Shown here: piece after piece, positions 36,610 to 45,270 of the stretch
How positions within the stretch are numbered: position 1 is the stretch's first letter
Layout: every line of letters begins with the position of its first letter
Assembly (NCBI RefSeq): GCF_002950945.1
Contig: NZ_CP012673.1
Coordinates: 12,515,501 to 12,579,500 of the forward strand
Source of the DNA: Sorangium cellulosum
Lineage (GTDB): Bacteria; Myxococcota_A; Polyangia; Polyangiales; Polyangiaceae
Reading direction: 5' to 3'
DNA: 64,000 nucleotides
The notes under the pieces: generated by a model
Databases searched by the model: none
Told to the model about the DNA's origin: nothing
Seen by the model: only the letters and a program-made list of their open reading frames with translations
Position numbers and translations under genes: made by a program

Positions 36610-36648
36610 GCGCATGGTGCTCTTGGGCGTTGTTCTGGCGTTCCGAAC

Positions 36649-37380
36649 TCAATACAGGTGGAACTCCGGGTGCCGCACGAGCCCGTAACAGACCGCCGCC
36701 CACCCCGCCTCCTCCGGCGAGAACCGCGACTTCGGCGCCCCCTTCGCGCGGTGCCGCGCGACCGTCCCCTCGTAGAGCGCGAAGAACTTCCGCTCGCGAT
36801 CCGGCGGCGCGAGCCGCGCCGGGTAGCTCAGGAAGGTCCGGTGCAGCACGTCGAAGCGCGGCGCGAACGCCGGCAGGTCGGCGTCCTCCCCGGCGAGGTC
36901 GAACGCGAAGATCAGCCGCCGCTCGATTGGGACCGGCGTGCTCCCCTTGAGGTCGTGCTCCAGCGCGCGGTCGCACAGCGCGATCCCGAGCCGCTCGAAC
37001 GCGGCCATCATGAGCGCGTTCGTCTGCGTGCCGCGCGGGAGATCCAGGCTGTAGTCGGGCAGCCCGAGCGCCACGAGGTAGTCCTCCCAGGTGTCGAAGA
37101 GCGCCGACTTGTCGCCCCCCCGCGCGCGGCGCTCGACCTCGGCGGGCGCGAGGCCGCCGAACAGCATGAGGTACGTCCGGAGGTACGCCTCGGCCGGGAT
37201 CAGCCGCAGGTCCTCCTTTGGCGCCCGGCTCTGGGCGACCCGCGCCGTCTCCCGGAGCGGCGCGGCGGGCTCCGGCGCGACCGTGTCCTTCGGGGCGCAC
37301 GCGCCGGCGAGCGCCGCGAGGCTGGCGATGGCGAGCGCGAGCGCCCTCGAGCGGCCACACCTCCCCCGGTCACCCCTCAC
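36649..37380 (-). CDS. Lipoprotein of unknown function, coupled to haem protein
   Basis: A 243-residue predicted lipoprotein: the signal ends LAALAGAC (Cys28), followed by a soluble helical domain (for example LIPAEAYLRTYLMLFGGLAP and WAAVCYGLVRHPEFHLY). The final block resembles the C-terminal part of DUF1585/DUF1592-type proteins, where a 'LVRHPEFHLY'-like stretch is common, so it may be a cut-down relative (inference). The start is a GTG at 37380 overlapping the upstream stop (GTGA). It is the last gene of the six-gene transporter operon. Confidence 0.65.
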   Translation of the reverse strand: MRGDRGRCGRSRALALAIASLAALAGACAPKDTVAPEPAAPLRETARVAQSRAPKEDLRLIPAEAYLRTYLMLFGGLAPAEVERRARGGDKSALFDTWEDYLVALGLPDYSLDLPRGTQTNALMMAAFERLGIALCDRALEHDLKGSTPVPIERRLIFAFDLAGEDADLPAFAPRFDVLHRTFLSYPARLAPPDRERKFFALYEGTVARHRAKGAPKSRFSPEEAGWAAVCYGLVRHPEFHLY

Positions 37381-39404
37381 CGCGCGCCCCCGCCGCGCTC
37401 CGCCCCCCCGCGCTCCAGCTCCGGACGCACGTTGCTCACGCGCGCATACGCCGGCGAGCGCACGATCGCCTCGACGAGCGCCCGCATCCGGTAGCCGCGC
37501 GACACGAACCGATCGCGCAGCGACCGCAGCAGCGCCCCGTCCTCGTCGCGCAGCGGCCGGCCGAGGAACGCCTCGGTCACCCGCTCCACCGCGCACGTCG
37601 CGAACTCCGGCATGCGCACGAGGTCGGCCGCGGCGCCGGCCGGGCCACGCTCGCTGTGGTCCTCCGAGGCATAGGCGCCCCGGAGCACACCGCGCTCCCG
37701 GCTCGAGAACGCAGGGTCATAGAAGAGGTGACACGCGCCGCTCGCCGTGCCGTCCGGCTTCAGCTTGCACACGGGGTTCTCGATCGGGAACTTCGCCGCG
37801 GGGAGGAACGTCCACGTCGTCTCCTCCACGCGCGAGAAATACGCCGCGAGGGGCTCGAGCGTCGCATGGCAGCTGGCGCAGCCGGGCCTGACCATGAGGT
37901 CGGGCTCGTTCGAGGGCGGGAGATCCGCGTGCTCGGCGGTGAAGCTCTTGCACAAAAACGCGCTGTAGAGCGCCGCCCCGCGCGCGCGGCGCGAGGTGAA
38001 CTTCGTGAGGAACACCGGCATCGTGACGAGCCCCGCGGCGCGCGGCCCGCGATCGGGGATGAACGTCCAGTCGGAGACGTCGTGCGGGAAGACCACCGGC
38101 GGCACCGCGCTCGGCAGGAACAGGGGCTCCTCGTCCTCGCGCATCCCGAAGTACTTGTGTTGACCGCAGCACGCCGCGGGCGCGCTCGACAGGTAGAAAT
38201 GGGCCAGAGGTCCGTTGATGAACGTGTACCGGCCGGTGAGCATCTCCCGGAAATCGCGGTCCGCCCCGAAGACGTGCCGCATGAAATGGATCGCCTCCTG
38301 GGACCACCAGAACTTGTGCCAGCCGGAGCTCGTCTGCGGCGCGACCCGGATCGGGTTCTCGATGCCGAGCGGGACGTGCGCGGGCAGCGCGAAGGCGCGT
38401 GGATCCCGCGTCCAGTCGATGCCGGGCATGCAGTGCACGAGGCCGATGCCGCAGCCGCAATCGACGCTCGTCATCGGCGCGAGCGCGCTCCGGCACGAGA
38501 TCGGCTCGCCCCGGTGCGCCTTCGCGTACGGGTCGTCGGGCATCGGCGGGCGGGAGCGGCCCGGCGGGAGCGGGGCGCCCTTCTTCAAAGGAGGGATGTC
38601 GCTCGACCACAGGTGGCCGACGTCGGCGGTCTGCGCCTCTTCCTTGCAGACGCGGATCTCGGTGACCGGCGTCTTGCCGTCCGGCTCGAACAGGAGCTCC
38701 GGCAGCGGGACGTAGGCGCTGTCAGGGTCCTTCCACCCGTCGCCGTAACGCTGCGTCGGAGAGACGGAGAGGTAGTCGCGGTAAAGCCAGAACGGGCGGA
38801 CGAGCGTCGTCCGCTCGTCGAGCAGCTTCTGCGAGATGGGGATCGGCGTCCCCTTGGGGAGCGCGCCGTTCGTCACGAGCAGGCCGCTCTCGGTGTGGCT
38901 GAAGCAGAAGTCGCCGTCGATCACCGGGTTGAGGCGGCGCTGGTTCTGGCGATAGTGGACGTGGAGCGGCTTCCCGTCCGGACCGAGCACCTGGATCTGG
39001 TGGAGGAGCGTCTCCCGCGGCGCGAAGGAGACCGCCGGGCCGAGCTCGAGCCGCAGGACATCCATGTAGATGCGCGTGAGCCGATCGACATAACCAGGGC
39101 CGTCGATGTGCCGCGTGATCCAGGCGTCGAGATCGAAGCCGGGCGACTCGAGCTCGGCGAGCTCGGCGCGCGTGGGGAGCCGTCCGAGCAGGTCGAGGGA
39201 GAGCGCGCGGAAGTAGCGGTACCGCTCCATCGGCAGGGGCGCCGCGGCCGGGGCCGCCGCCCGCGCCGAGGGCGCCGGGGCCGCCGCACCTGCTGCGGCC
39301 GCGGGCGCCGGCGTCGCCGCGGGCGCCGGCGCGACCGCCGCGGCGATGGCCGCCGCGAGCAGCGCCGGCGCGGCCAGCACCGGCACCACGCGCGCCCCCC
39401 TCAC
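37377..39404 (-). CDS. Secreted haem-motif protein of the DUF1549/DUF1592-like type
   Basis: A 675-residue predicted secreted protein. The N-terminus is a signal-like Ala/Pro-rich hydrophobic region (about 1-55). The block ERYRYFRALSLDLLGRLPTR (about 59-78) is characteristic of DUF1549-type proteins. One c-type haem motif CASCH lies near residue 508 (RPGCASCHATLEPLA), followed by a C-terminal part similar to DUF1585-type ends (CAVERVTEAFLGRPLRDEDG). A Cys-rich segment (VDCGCGIGLVHC) near residue 315 is unusual. The GTG at 39404 overlaps the stop of the ABC ATPase gene (GTGA), so it is co-translated with a nucleoside-type importer. Function unknown. Confidence 0.72.
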   Translation of the reverse strand: MRGARVVPVLAAPALLAAAIAAAVAPAPAATPAPAAAAGAAAPAPSARAAAPAAAPLPMERYRYFRALSLDLLGRLPTRAELAELESPGFDLDAWITRHIDGPGYVDRLTRIYMDVLRLELGPAVSFAPRETLLHQIQVLGPDGKPLHVHYRQNQRRLNPVIDGDFCFSHTESGLLVTNGALPKGTPIPISQKLLDERTTLVRPFWLYRDYLSVSPTQRYGDGWKDPDSAYVPLPELLFEPDGKTPVTEIRVCKEEAQTADVGHLWSSDIPPLKKGAPLPPGRSRPPMPDDPYAKAHRGEPISCRSALAPMTSVDCGCGIGLVHCMPGIDWTRDPRAFALPAHVPLGIENPIRVAPQTSSGWHKFWWSQEAIHFMRHVFGADRDFREMLTGRYTFINGPLAHFYLSSAPAACCGQHKYFGMREDEEPLFLPSAVPPVVFPHDVSDWTFIPDRGPRAAGLVTMPVFLTKFTSRRARGAALYSAFLCKSFTAEHADLPPSNEPDLMVRPGCASCHATLEPLAAYFSRVEETTWTFLPAAKFPIENPVCKLKPDGTASGACHLFYDPAFSSRERGVLRGAYASEDHSERGPAGAAADLVRMPEFATCAVERVTEAFLGRPLRDEDGALLRSLRDRFVSRGYRMRALVEAIVRSPAYARVSNVRPELERGGAERGGGAR

Positions 39405-41008
39405 GGCGCCGCCTCCCCCGCCGCGCCCTGCGCCCCCGCCTCGCCGCCCGCCGCGCCCTCCCCCGCCGCGCCCTGCGCCCCCGCCTCGCCGGGCTGCACC
39501 CCGGCCATCAACATCCCGAGCTCGGTCCGCGACACCACGCCCGCGTCCCTCATCGCCACGATCCCGCCCCGGTACATCACCGCGATCCGGTCCGACAGCG
39601 CCAGGATCTCGTCGAGCTCCGCCGACACGAGCAGCACCGCCGCTCCCGCGTCGCGCGCCGCCACGATCTCGCGGTGGATGTGCTCGATCGACCCCACGTC
39701 CACGCCCCGGGTCGGCTGGCTCGCGACGAGCAGCTCCACCGGGCGGCTCAGCTCGCGGGCGAGGATCACCTTCTGCTGGTTGCCGCCCGACAGCGCCGAC
39801 ACCGGCGTCCCGGGGCCCGGCGCGCGAATGTCAAAAGACTTTACCAGGCGCGCCGCGTTCTCGTCGCGGGCCTCGTCGCGGAGCACGCCGCGCTCGGCGA
39901 ACGGCGGCCTGTCGTAGGTGCAGAGGACGAGGTTGTCCGCGATCGAGTACGAGAGCACGAGGCCGTGGCGCTGCCGGTCCTCGGGGACGTGCGACACGCC
40001 GCGATCGATGAGCGCGCGGGGCAACGCGCCGGTGACGTCGCGGCCCCGGAGGAGCACGCGCCCGCCGCGGGGCGACGCGAGGCCGGTGATCGCCTCCACG
40101 AGCTCGGTCTGGCCGTTGCCCTGCACCCCGGCGATGCCGAGGATCTCGCCGGCGCGCACCGAGAACGAGACCTCGCGCACCACGTCCTCTCCCCCGCCGT
40201 GGCCGCGCCGGCCGGCGACGCTGAGGCCCTGCACGTCGAGCACGACCGCCCGCGGGCTCGCCGGCGCCTTGTTCACCTGCAGCACGACCTCGCGGCCCAC
40301 CATCATCGCCGCCAGGCCGCGCTCGTCGGTCTCCGCCGGGATCGCCGCGCCCACCACCTTGCCCGCGCGCATCACCGTCACCCGGTCCGCCACCGCGAGC
40401 ACCTCCTTCAGCTTGTGCGTGATGAACAGGACCGACACCTTCTGCGCCGTCAGCCCGCGGAGCACACGGAAGAGCTCCTCCGCCTCCTGCGGCGTGAGCA
40501 CCGCCGTCGGCTCGTCGAGGATCAGGATCTCCGCCTTGCGGTAGAGCGCCTTGATGATCTCCACCCGCTGCTGCACGCCGACCGGCAGGTCCTCGACGCG
40601 CGCGTCGGGGTCCACGTCGAGCCCGTACCGCCGCGAGAGCTCCCGGACCTCGGCGCTCGCCCTCCTCCGGTCGAGCAGGCCGCGGCGCACGTGCTCCGCG
40701 CCGAGCACGATGTTCTCGGCCACCGTGAACACCGGGATCAGCATGAAATGCTGGTGCACCATGCCGATCCCGAGCGCGATCGCGTCGCTCGGCGACCGCA
40801 TCGCCACGGGCCGCCCGCCCCGGCGGATCTCCCCCTCGTCCGGGCGCATGAGCCCGTACAGGATGTTCATCAGGGTCGACTTGCCCGCGCCGTTCTCGCC
40901 GAGCAGGGCGTGGATCTCGCCCTCGTGCAGGTCGAGATCGACCTTGTCGTTCGCCACCACGCCGCCGAAACGCCGGGTGATCCCCCGGGCCTCGAGCACG
41001 AGCGTCAC
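39401..41008 (-). CDS. BMP/nucleoside-type ABC transporter, duplicated ATPase subunit
   Basis: A 535-residue fused double ATPase as in NupO/YufO- and sugar-type importers. The first half has a complete site: GENGAGKST (about 39), a signature-like LPVGVQQRVEI and Walker B ILILDEPTAVLTP. The second half has the degenerate GVQGNGQTE instead of Walker A, as usual in this family, a signature LSGGNQQK, and SQPTRGVDVGS in place of the DEP motif. It drives uptake through the two permeases encoded just upstream. GTG start 41008 overlaps the permease stop (GTGA). The C-terminus ends in a Gly/Ala/Gln-rich tail encoded by a direct repeat. Confidence 0.92.
   Translation of the reverse strand: MTLVLEARGITRRFGGVVANDKVDLDLHEGEIHALLGENGAGKSTLMNILYGLMRPDEGEIRRGGRPVAMRSPSDAIALGIGMVHQHFMLIPVFTVAENIVLGAEHVRRGLLDRRRASAEVRELSRRYGLDVDPDARVEDLPVGVQQRVEIIKALYRKAEILILDEPTAVLTPQEAEELFRVLRGLTAQKVSVLFITHKLKEVLAVADRVTVMRAGKVVGAAIPAETDERGLAAMMVGREVVLQVNKAPASPRAVVLDVQGLSVAGRRGHGGGEDVVREVSFSVRAGEILGIAGVQGNGQTELVEAITGLASPRGGRVLLRGRDVTGALPRALIDRGVSHVPEDRQRHGLVLSYSIADNLVLCTYDRPPFAERGVLRDEARDENAARLVKSFDIRAPGPGTPVSALSGGNQQKVILARELSRPVELLVASQPTRGVDVGSIEHIHREIVAARDAGAAVLLVSAELDEILALSDRIAVMYRGGIVAMRDAGVVSRTELGMLMAGVQPGEAGAQGAAGEGAAGGEAGAQGAAGEAAP
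39413..39491 (-). repeat. 34-bp direct repeat in the ATPase C-terminus
   Basis: Two identical 34-bp copies (39413-39446 and 39458-39491, period 45 bp) encode a repeated GEAGAQGAAGE segment at the end of the ABC ATPase. Likely recent slippage or duplication; not needed for the fold. Confidence 0.8.
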
Positions 41009-42087
41009 CGCCGCCCCTCCGGCTCGTACGGGACGCCGTCGGCCGCCGGCGGGGTGGTCTTGCCGATCACGCCGGTGAGGATGAGCAGCGTGAGCAGGTA
41101 CGGGACCAGCCCGACCACCGACGACTGCTGCAGGAAACCCCACGACGGCGGGATCAGGTCGCGGAAGAGCTGCAGGTTGATCTGGAACGCCTGCGCCGCG
41201 CCGAACACGAGCGCGGCCGCCCAGGAGCCGAGCGGCGTCCAGTCGCCGAAGATCATCGCGGCGAGGGAGATGAAGCCGCGGCCGTTCGTCATCATCGGCT
41301 CGAACGACGGCACCGACTCCAGCGTGAAGTACGCCCCGCCGAGGCCCGCGATCGCGCCGCCGATCACCACGTTGGCGTACCGCACGCGGGCCACGTCGAT
41401 CCCCACCGTCGCGGCGGCGCGCGGGTGCTCGCCCACCGCCCGCGCGCGCAGGCCCCACCGCGTGCGGAACAGCACGAGGTGCGAGAGGCCCACCAGCGCG
41501 ATCGCGGCGAGCGCGATCGGCTGCTGCTCGAACACCGGGCCCACGACGGGGATGTCCGCGAGCAGCGGGACGTGGATCCGCGGAAGGACGCCGGGCGCGT
41601 GGGGCACCTGGCCGCCGAACGCGCTGTCCGGCCCGAAGAACAGCTGCCGGTTGAAGAAGCCGGTCATGCCCACGGCCAGCAAGTTGACCACCGTCCCCGC
41701 GAGGATCTGGTCCACCGCGAAGGTCACCGCAAGCGCCGCCAGCAAGAGCGCCAGCGCCGCGCCCGTGGCGATCGCGACCACAACGCCAACGAGCAGGCTC
41801 GGCAGCGCCGGCGCGCCGAGCACCGCGCTCGTGTAGATCGACGCGAACCAGCCCGAGAACGCCGCCGAGAGCATCATGCCCTCGATGCCGAGGTTGACGA
41901 CCCCGGCGCGCTCGCAGAAGACGCCCGACAGCGCGCCCAGCGTGAGCGGCGTCGCCACCGCCAGCGTGGTCGCCGCCATGCTGGCCACGATCGTCATCGG
42001 CGGCACCCGCGACGCGCCCACCAGCGCGACGACGCCCACCAGCACGCTCACGACCGCCGCGATGAAGCCGTATCGCCTTAGTCCCAT
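41005..42087 (-). CDS. BMP/nucleoside-type ABC transporter permease 2
   Basis: A 360-residue integral membrane permease with about eight to ten hydrophobic segments. It belongs to the branched-chain/ribose-like permease family; the segments VFCERAGVVNLGIEGMMLSAAF and WGLRARAVGEHPRAAATVGIDV are typical of the nucleoside (YufQ/NupQ) branch. Start ATG 42087 with GAGGG; it follows permease 1 after 18 bp and overlaps the ATPase gene. Confidence 0.92.
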   Translation of the reverse strand: MGLRRYGFIAAVVSVLVGVVALVGASRVPPMTIVASMAATTLAVATPLTLGALSGVFCERAGVVNLGIEGMMLSAAFSGWFASIYTSAVLGAPALPSLLVGVVVAIATGAALALLLAALAVTFAVDQILAGTVVNLLAVGMTGFFNRQLFFGPDSAFGGQVPHAPGVLPRIHVPLLADIPVVGPVFEQQPIALAAIALVGLSHLVLFRTRWGLRARAVGEHPRAAATVGIDVARVRYANVVIGGAIAGLGGAYFTLESVPSFEPMMTNGRGFISLAAMIFGDWTPLGSWAAALVFGAAQAFQINLQLFRDLIPPSWGFLQQSSVVGLVPYLLTLLILTGVIGKTTPPAADGVPYEPEGRR

Positions 42088-42105
42088 CTGGCCCTCGCGG
42101 AGCGC

Positions 42106-43233
42106 CTAGCCGCCCCAGCCGCGCGTGAGCACGAGCCGCTCGCGCTCGCCCCGGATCCGGTAGATGCGCCGGACGAGCGTGTCCGCCGCGACGAAGAGCA
42201 GGATCAGCGCCTGGATCACCGAGATCACGTCGATGGGGATCTGGGTCAGGTACTGCATCCGCGTCGCCCCGCTGCGCATGGCGCTGAACAGGAACGCCGC
42301 GAGCACCGTCCCGCCCGGGTGCGCCTTGCCGAGCAGGGCGATCGCGATCGCGTCGAACCCGTAACCCTGCGAGAACCCGAGCTCGTGCCGGTGGTGCAGC
42401 GCGCTCACCTCGATCGCCCCGGCGACCCCCGCGAGCGCGCCCGAGAGCGCCATCGTCAGGATCACGGTGCGGCCCACCCGGACGCCGGCGTACCGCGCCG
42501 CGTCCGGGTTCTGGCCCGAGGTGCGGATCTCGAAGCCGAACGCCGTCCGCCGCAGCACCCAGCCCACGAGCGCCGCCGCGAGCAGCGCGAGCGGGAAGCC
42601 CCAGTGCAGCCGGAATCCCTCCACGAGCGCGGGCAGGCGCGCGCCCTCGTCGATGAGCGGCGTGCGCGAGAGCACGTTGCCCGGGCTCGCGTCCTTCATC
42701 GGGCCGTTCAGCAGGAAGCTGACCGCGTTGAGCGCGACGTAGTTGAGCATGATGGTGCTGATCACCTCGTGTCCGCCGGAGCGCGCCTTGATCCACCCCG
42801 GCGCCGCGCCCCACAGCCCGCCCGCGAGCGCGCCGGCGAGCAGCGTCGCGGGCACGTGCAGCAGGGCCGGCAGGCCGACGCCGAGCAGCCGCGGCAGGAA
42901 GTGGCCCGCCCACGCGGCGGCGAGCGCCCCGAGCGCGAGTTGCCCCTCGGCGCCGATGTTGAACAGCCCGCCCCGGAACGCCAGGGTGACCGAGAGGCCG
43001 GCGAGGATGTACGGCGTCGACCACACGAAGGTCTCGCTCACCGCCCGCGGCGACCCGAACGCGCCTTCGGCCATGCCCGCGTAGGCCTCGAGCGGGTTGC
43101 CGCCCGAGAGGGCGATGAGGACGCCGCCCACGACCATCGCGGTGAACACCGAGAGGACCGGCAAACGCAGCGCATGGAGCAGCCGGGTAAGCTCCTCTCG
43201 CAGGCGCGCGAGCCGGGATCCGGGCGCGCTCAC
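42106..43233 (-). CDS. BMP/nucleoside-type ABC transporter permease 1
   Basis: A 375-residue permease of the same family (YufP/NupP branch). Hallmarks are LAFRGGLFNIGAEGQLALGA and FEIRTSGQNPDAARYAGVRV, plus many hydrophobic segments. GTG start at 43233 overlaps the stop of the binding-protein gene (GTGA), coupling its translation to that of the receptor. Confidence 0.92.
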   Translation of the reverse strand: MSAPGSRLARLREELTRLLHALRLPVLSVFTAMVVGGVLIALSGGNPLEAYAGMAEGAFGSPRAVSETFVWSTPYILAGLSVTLAFRGGLFNIGAEGQLALGALAAAWAGHFLPRLLGVGLPALLHVPATLLAGALAGGLWGAAPGWIKARSGGHEVISTIMLNYVALNAVSFLLNGPMKDASPGNVLSRTPLIDEGARLPALVEGFRLHWGFPLALLAAALVGWVLRRTAFGFEIRTSGQNPDAARYAGVRVGRTVILTMALSGALAGVAGAIEVSALHHRHELGFSQGYGFDAIAIALLGKAHPGGTVLAAFLFSAMRSGATRMQYLTQIPIDVISVIQALILLFVAADTLVRRIYRIRGERERLVLTRGWGG

Positions 43234-44270
43234 TGGCCTGGCTTCGAGGGCGGCACGTTCGTCTTGAGGGTCCCGTCGAGCAGCGCTCTCCGGAGCTCCT
43301 CCATCTTCGCCTTCACCTCGGCCGGGATCTTGGCGTCGAGATCGTGATAGGGCGCATACCCCGACTTGCCCTGGAAGTTCCCGCTCGGCAGCTTGCCCTC
43401 CTTGGCCAGCTTCATGAGGTCGAAGGCGCCCTCGGTGATGAGCTTGACCGCGCTGGAGAGGATGACCTTCTGGGCCTCGGGCACCGTGTAGTACTGGTCG
43501 GTGTCGACGCCGATCGCGTACGCGCCCTTCGTCGCCGCGCCGAGCAGCGCGCCGTTGCCCGTCTTGCCGCCGCCGCCGAAGACGATGTCGACCCCCTTGT
43601 CGATCATCGAGACGGCGGTCGTCTTGCCCCACTCGGGATCGGTGAACGTCTTATCGAACCCGACGTCGTTGTGATAGACGACGCTGAGCTCGATGTCCGG
43701 CTTCACGTGGCGCGCGCCGGCGCGGAAGCCCTCGCCGAAGCGCCAGACCGGCGGGACGGCGTCGGTGGCCAGCACGGCGCCGATCTTCCCCGTCTTCGTC
43801 ATCATCGCCGCCAGCGCGCCCACGAGGAAGCCGCCGTGGTCCTCCGGGAAGACGAGGCCCACCACGTTCGGCTTCTCGGCGCCGGGCGCCTGGAACTGGT
43901 CGATCCCGATGAACCTCACGCCCGGGAACTGCGCCGCCGCGGCGTTCGTCGCCTCCGCGAGCCCGAAGCCGGACGTGAGGATCACATCGTACTTCTCGTC
44001 GGCGAAGGTCGCGATGTTCTTCGGGTAGTCCTTCGGATCCGTCGTCTCGATGTACTGCGTCGTGGCGCCGAGCTCCTTCTGGGCCCGCTGGAGCGCATCC
44101 CAGGCCGACTGGTTGAACGACTTGTCGTCGATCTTGCCCATGTCGGTCACGAGCCCGACGCAGAACACCTCGGGGCTCGCGCAGTCGGCCTTCTTGTTGC
44201 TGGTACACGCCGGGACCGCGCTGGCCAGGGCCAGAAGGGCCGCGATCACGTGGCGTCGCTTCTTCAACAT
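43230..44270 (-). CDS. BMP-family (PnrA-like) substrate-binding lipoprotein
   Basis: A 346-residue lipoprotein receptor of a nucleoside-type ABC importer. The lipobox is SAVPAC (Cys22). The family signature VGLVTDMGKIDDKSFNQSAW (about 38-58) and GVDIVFGGGGKTGNGAL are present; BMP/PnrA proteins bind purine nucleosides in characterised members. The start ATG 44270 has AAGGAGAT about 7 nt upstream. It is the first gene of a six-gene operon reading leftward to 36649, in the order receptor, permease, permease, ATPase, haem protein, lipoprotein. Confidence 0.92.
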   Translation of the reverse strand: MLKKRRHVIAALLALASAVPACTSNKKADCASPEVFCVGLVTDMGKIDDKSFNQSAWDALQRAQKELGATTQYIETTDPKDYPKNIATFADEKYDVILTSGFGLAEATNAAAAQFPGVRFIGIDQFQAPGAEKPNVVGLVFPEDHGGFLVGALAAMMTKTGKIGAVLATDAVPPVWRFGEGFRAGARHVKPDIELSVVYHNDVGFDKTFTDPEWGKTTAVSMIDKGVDIVFGGGGKTGNGALLGAATKGAYAIGVDTDQYYTVPEAQKVILSSAVKLITEGAFDLMKLAKEGKLPSGNFQGKSGYAPYHDLDAKIPAEVKAKMEELRRALLDGTLKTNVPPSKPGQ

Positions 44271-44591
44271 GCCGGATCTCCTTGGGTTGTCCGCATTGGA
44301 CACCGGGGCGCCCACCGTGGCAACCACCGGCGACGCACCCACGCACTTTTGCCCACAGCGGAGGCGGCCGGGCGGGGGCGCCGGAGTAAGGCGCCAGCGA
44401 CGAGGCCGCCATCGCGGCGCGCGAGGCGCGATCGCAACGCGCGAGACGCCATCGCGATACACGAGCAGGCATCGGGCCGCGACGGCGCGATCCGGGAAGC
44501 AACTTTTTTTGCCCGAGCGTTGTCACAGTCGATCGGCAGCGCCCGACGAGCGATGGGGCGCGCCGGCGCAGCCTTCCCGAGGAGGTCTTTC
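44271..44591. other. Divergent promoter region
   Basis: About 320 bp between the transporter operon and the rightward small secreted protein. It contains the leftward promoter candidate and a run of short GCG/CGC-rich near-repeats (about 44395-44470). No gene is seen. Confidence 0.5.
44295..44323 (-). promoter_or_regulatory. Candidate promoter of the nucleoside transporter operon
   Basis: TTGCCA (44323-44318), a 17-bp spacer and TCCAAT (44300-44295) on the minus strand lie 25 bp from the start codon. The implied leader is very short (about 15-20 nt) but would still include the AAGGAGAT site. Confidence 0.35.
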
Positions 44592-45266
44592 ATGAGAGGT
44601 CCTGCCGTACGACTCGTGCTTTGTCTTGGGCTCATCACGTCTGCCCTCGCCCCGTCGGGCGACGCGGCGGCCTGCGGCATCGAGTTCATGCCCGCCATCG
44701 ATCACCGCGTGATGGGCGTCGCGCAGGCCGAGAAGGCCCTGCGCGACGGCCAGCTCGCCGCCGCCGCGGGGAGCGTGATCCGCATGTTCCCCGAGGTCCG
44801 GCAGATCTCCTACGACAAGGATCCGCTGCTGAACCGCGCTTTCCGCGTCCTCGCCGTGGCCGCGGTGCGGGCCGACGGCGCGCTGCACGTGAGCGCGGAG
44901 GTGCCGCGGGAGCTGCTCGGGGCGTGGGGCGGGACCTCGGCCGAGGACCGCAAGGCGAACGTGGACTGGTCGATCCGCGCGCTGCGCCGCCTGAACGAGC
45001 AGCGGAAAAACGACCCGGGGCTCCAGACCGACCTCGGCGAGGCGCTCGCCAGGGCGCCCGAGCACCGCGGCGAGGCGCTCAAGCTGCTCGGCGATCTCGC
45101 CGAGAAGGACCTGATCGCGAGCCCCGAGGCGTACGCCGCCCTGGCGCGGCTGCGCGCGCTCTCCGGCGACGGCGCGGGCCACGACGCCGCGGCCAGCCGC
45201 TGCGAGGTGATGGCGAAGAACCCGGCCTTCTGCCGGACGAGCCGCGCGGGCGGCCCGGAGAGCTGA
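44592..45266 (+). CDS. Secreted helical protein of unknown function
   Basis: A 224-residue protein with a signal peptide (MRGPAVRLVLCLGLITSALA, cleavage near AAACG). The mature part is helical and reads like TPR/Sel1-type repeats (EKALRDGQLAAAAGSVIRMF; ALARAPEHRGEALKLLGDLA). No domain is recognised with certainty. The start has a strong AGGAGG. It precedes the tetrahaem lipoprotein by 4 bp, so the two form an operon. Confidence 0.7.
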   Translation: MRGPAVRLVLCLGLITSALAPSGDAAACGIEFMPAIDHRVMGVAQAEKALRDGQLAAAAGSVIRMFPEVRQISYDKDPLLNRAFRVLAVAAVRADGALHVSAEVPRELLGAWGGTSAEDRKANVDWSIRALRRLNEQRKNDPGLQTDLGEALARAPEHRGEALKLLGDLAEKDLIASPEAYAALARLRALSGDGAGHDAAASRCEVMAKNPAFCRTSRAGGPES

Positions 45267-45270
45267 CGCG

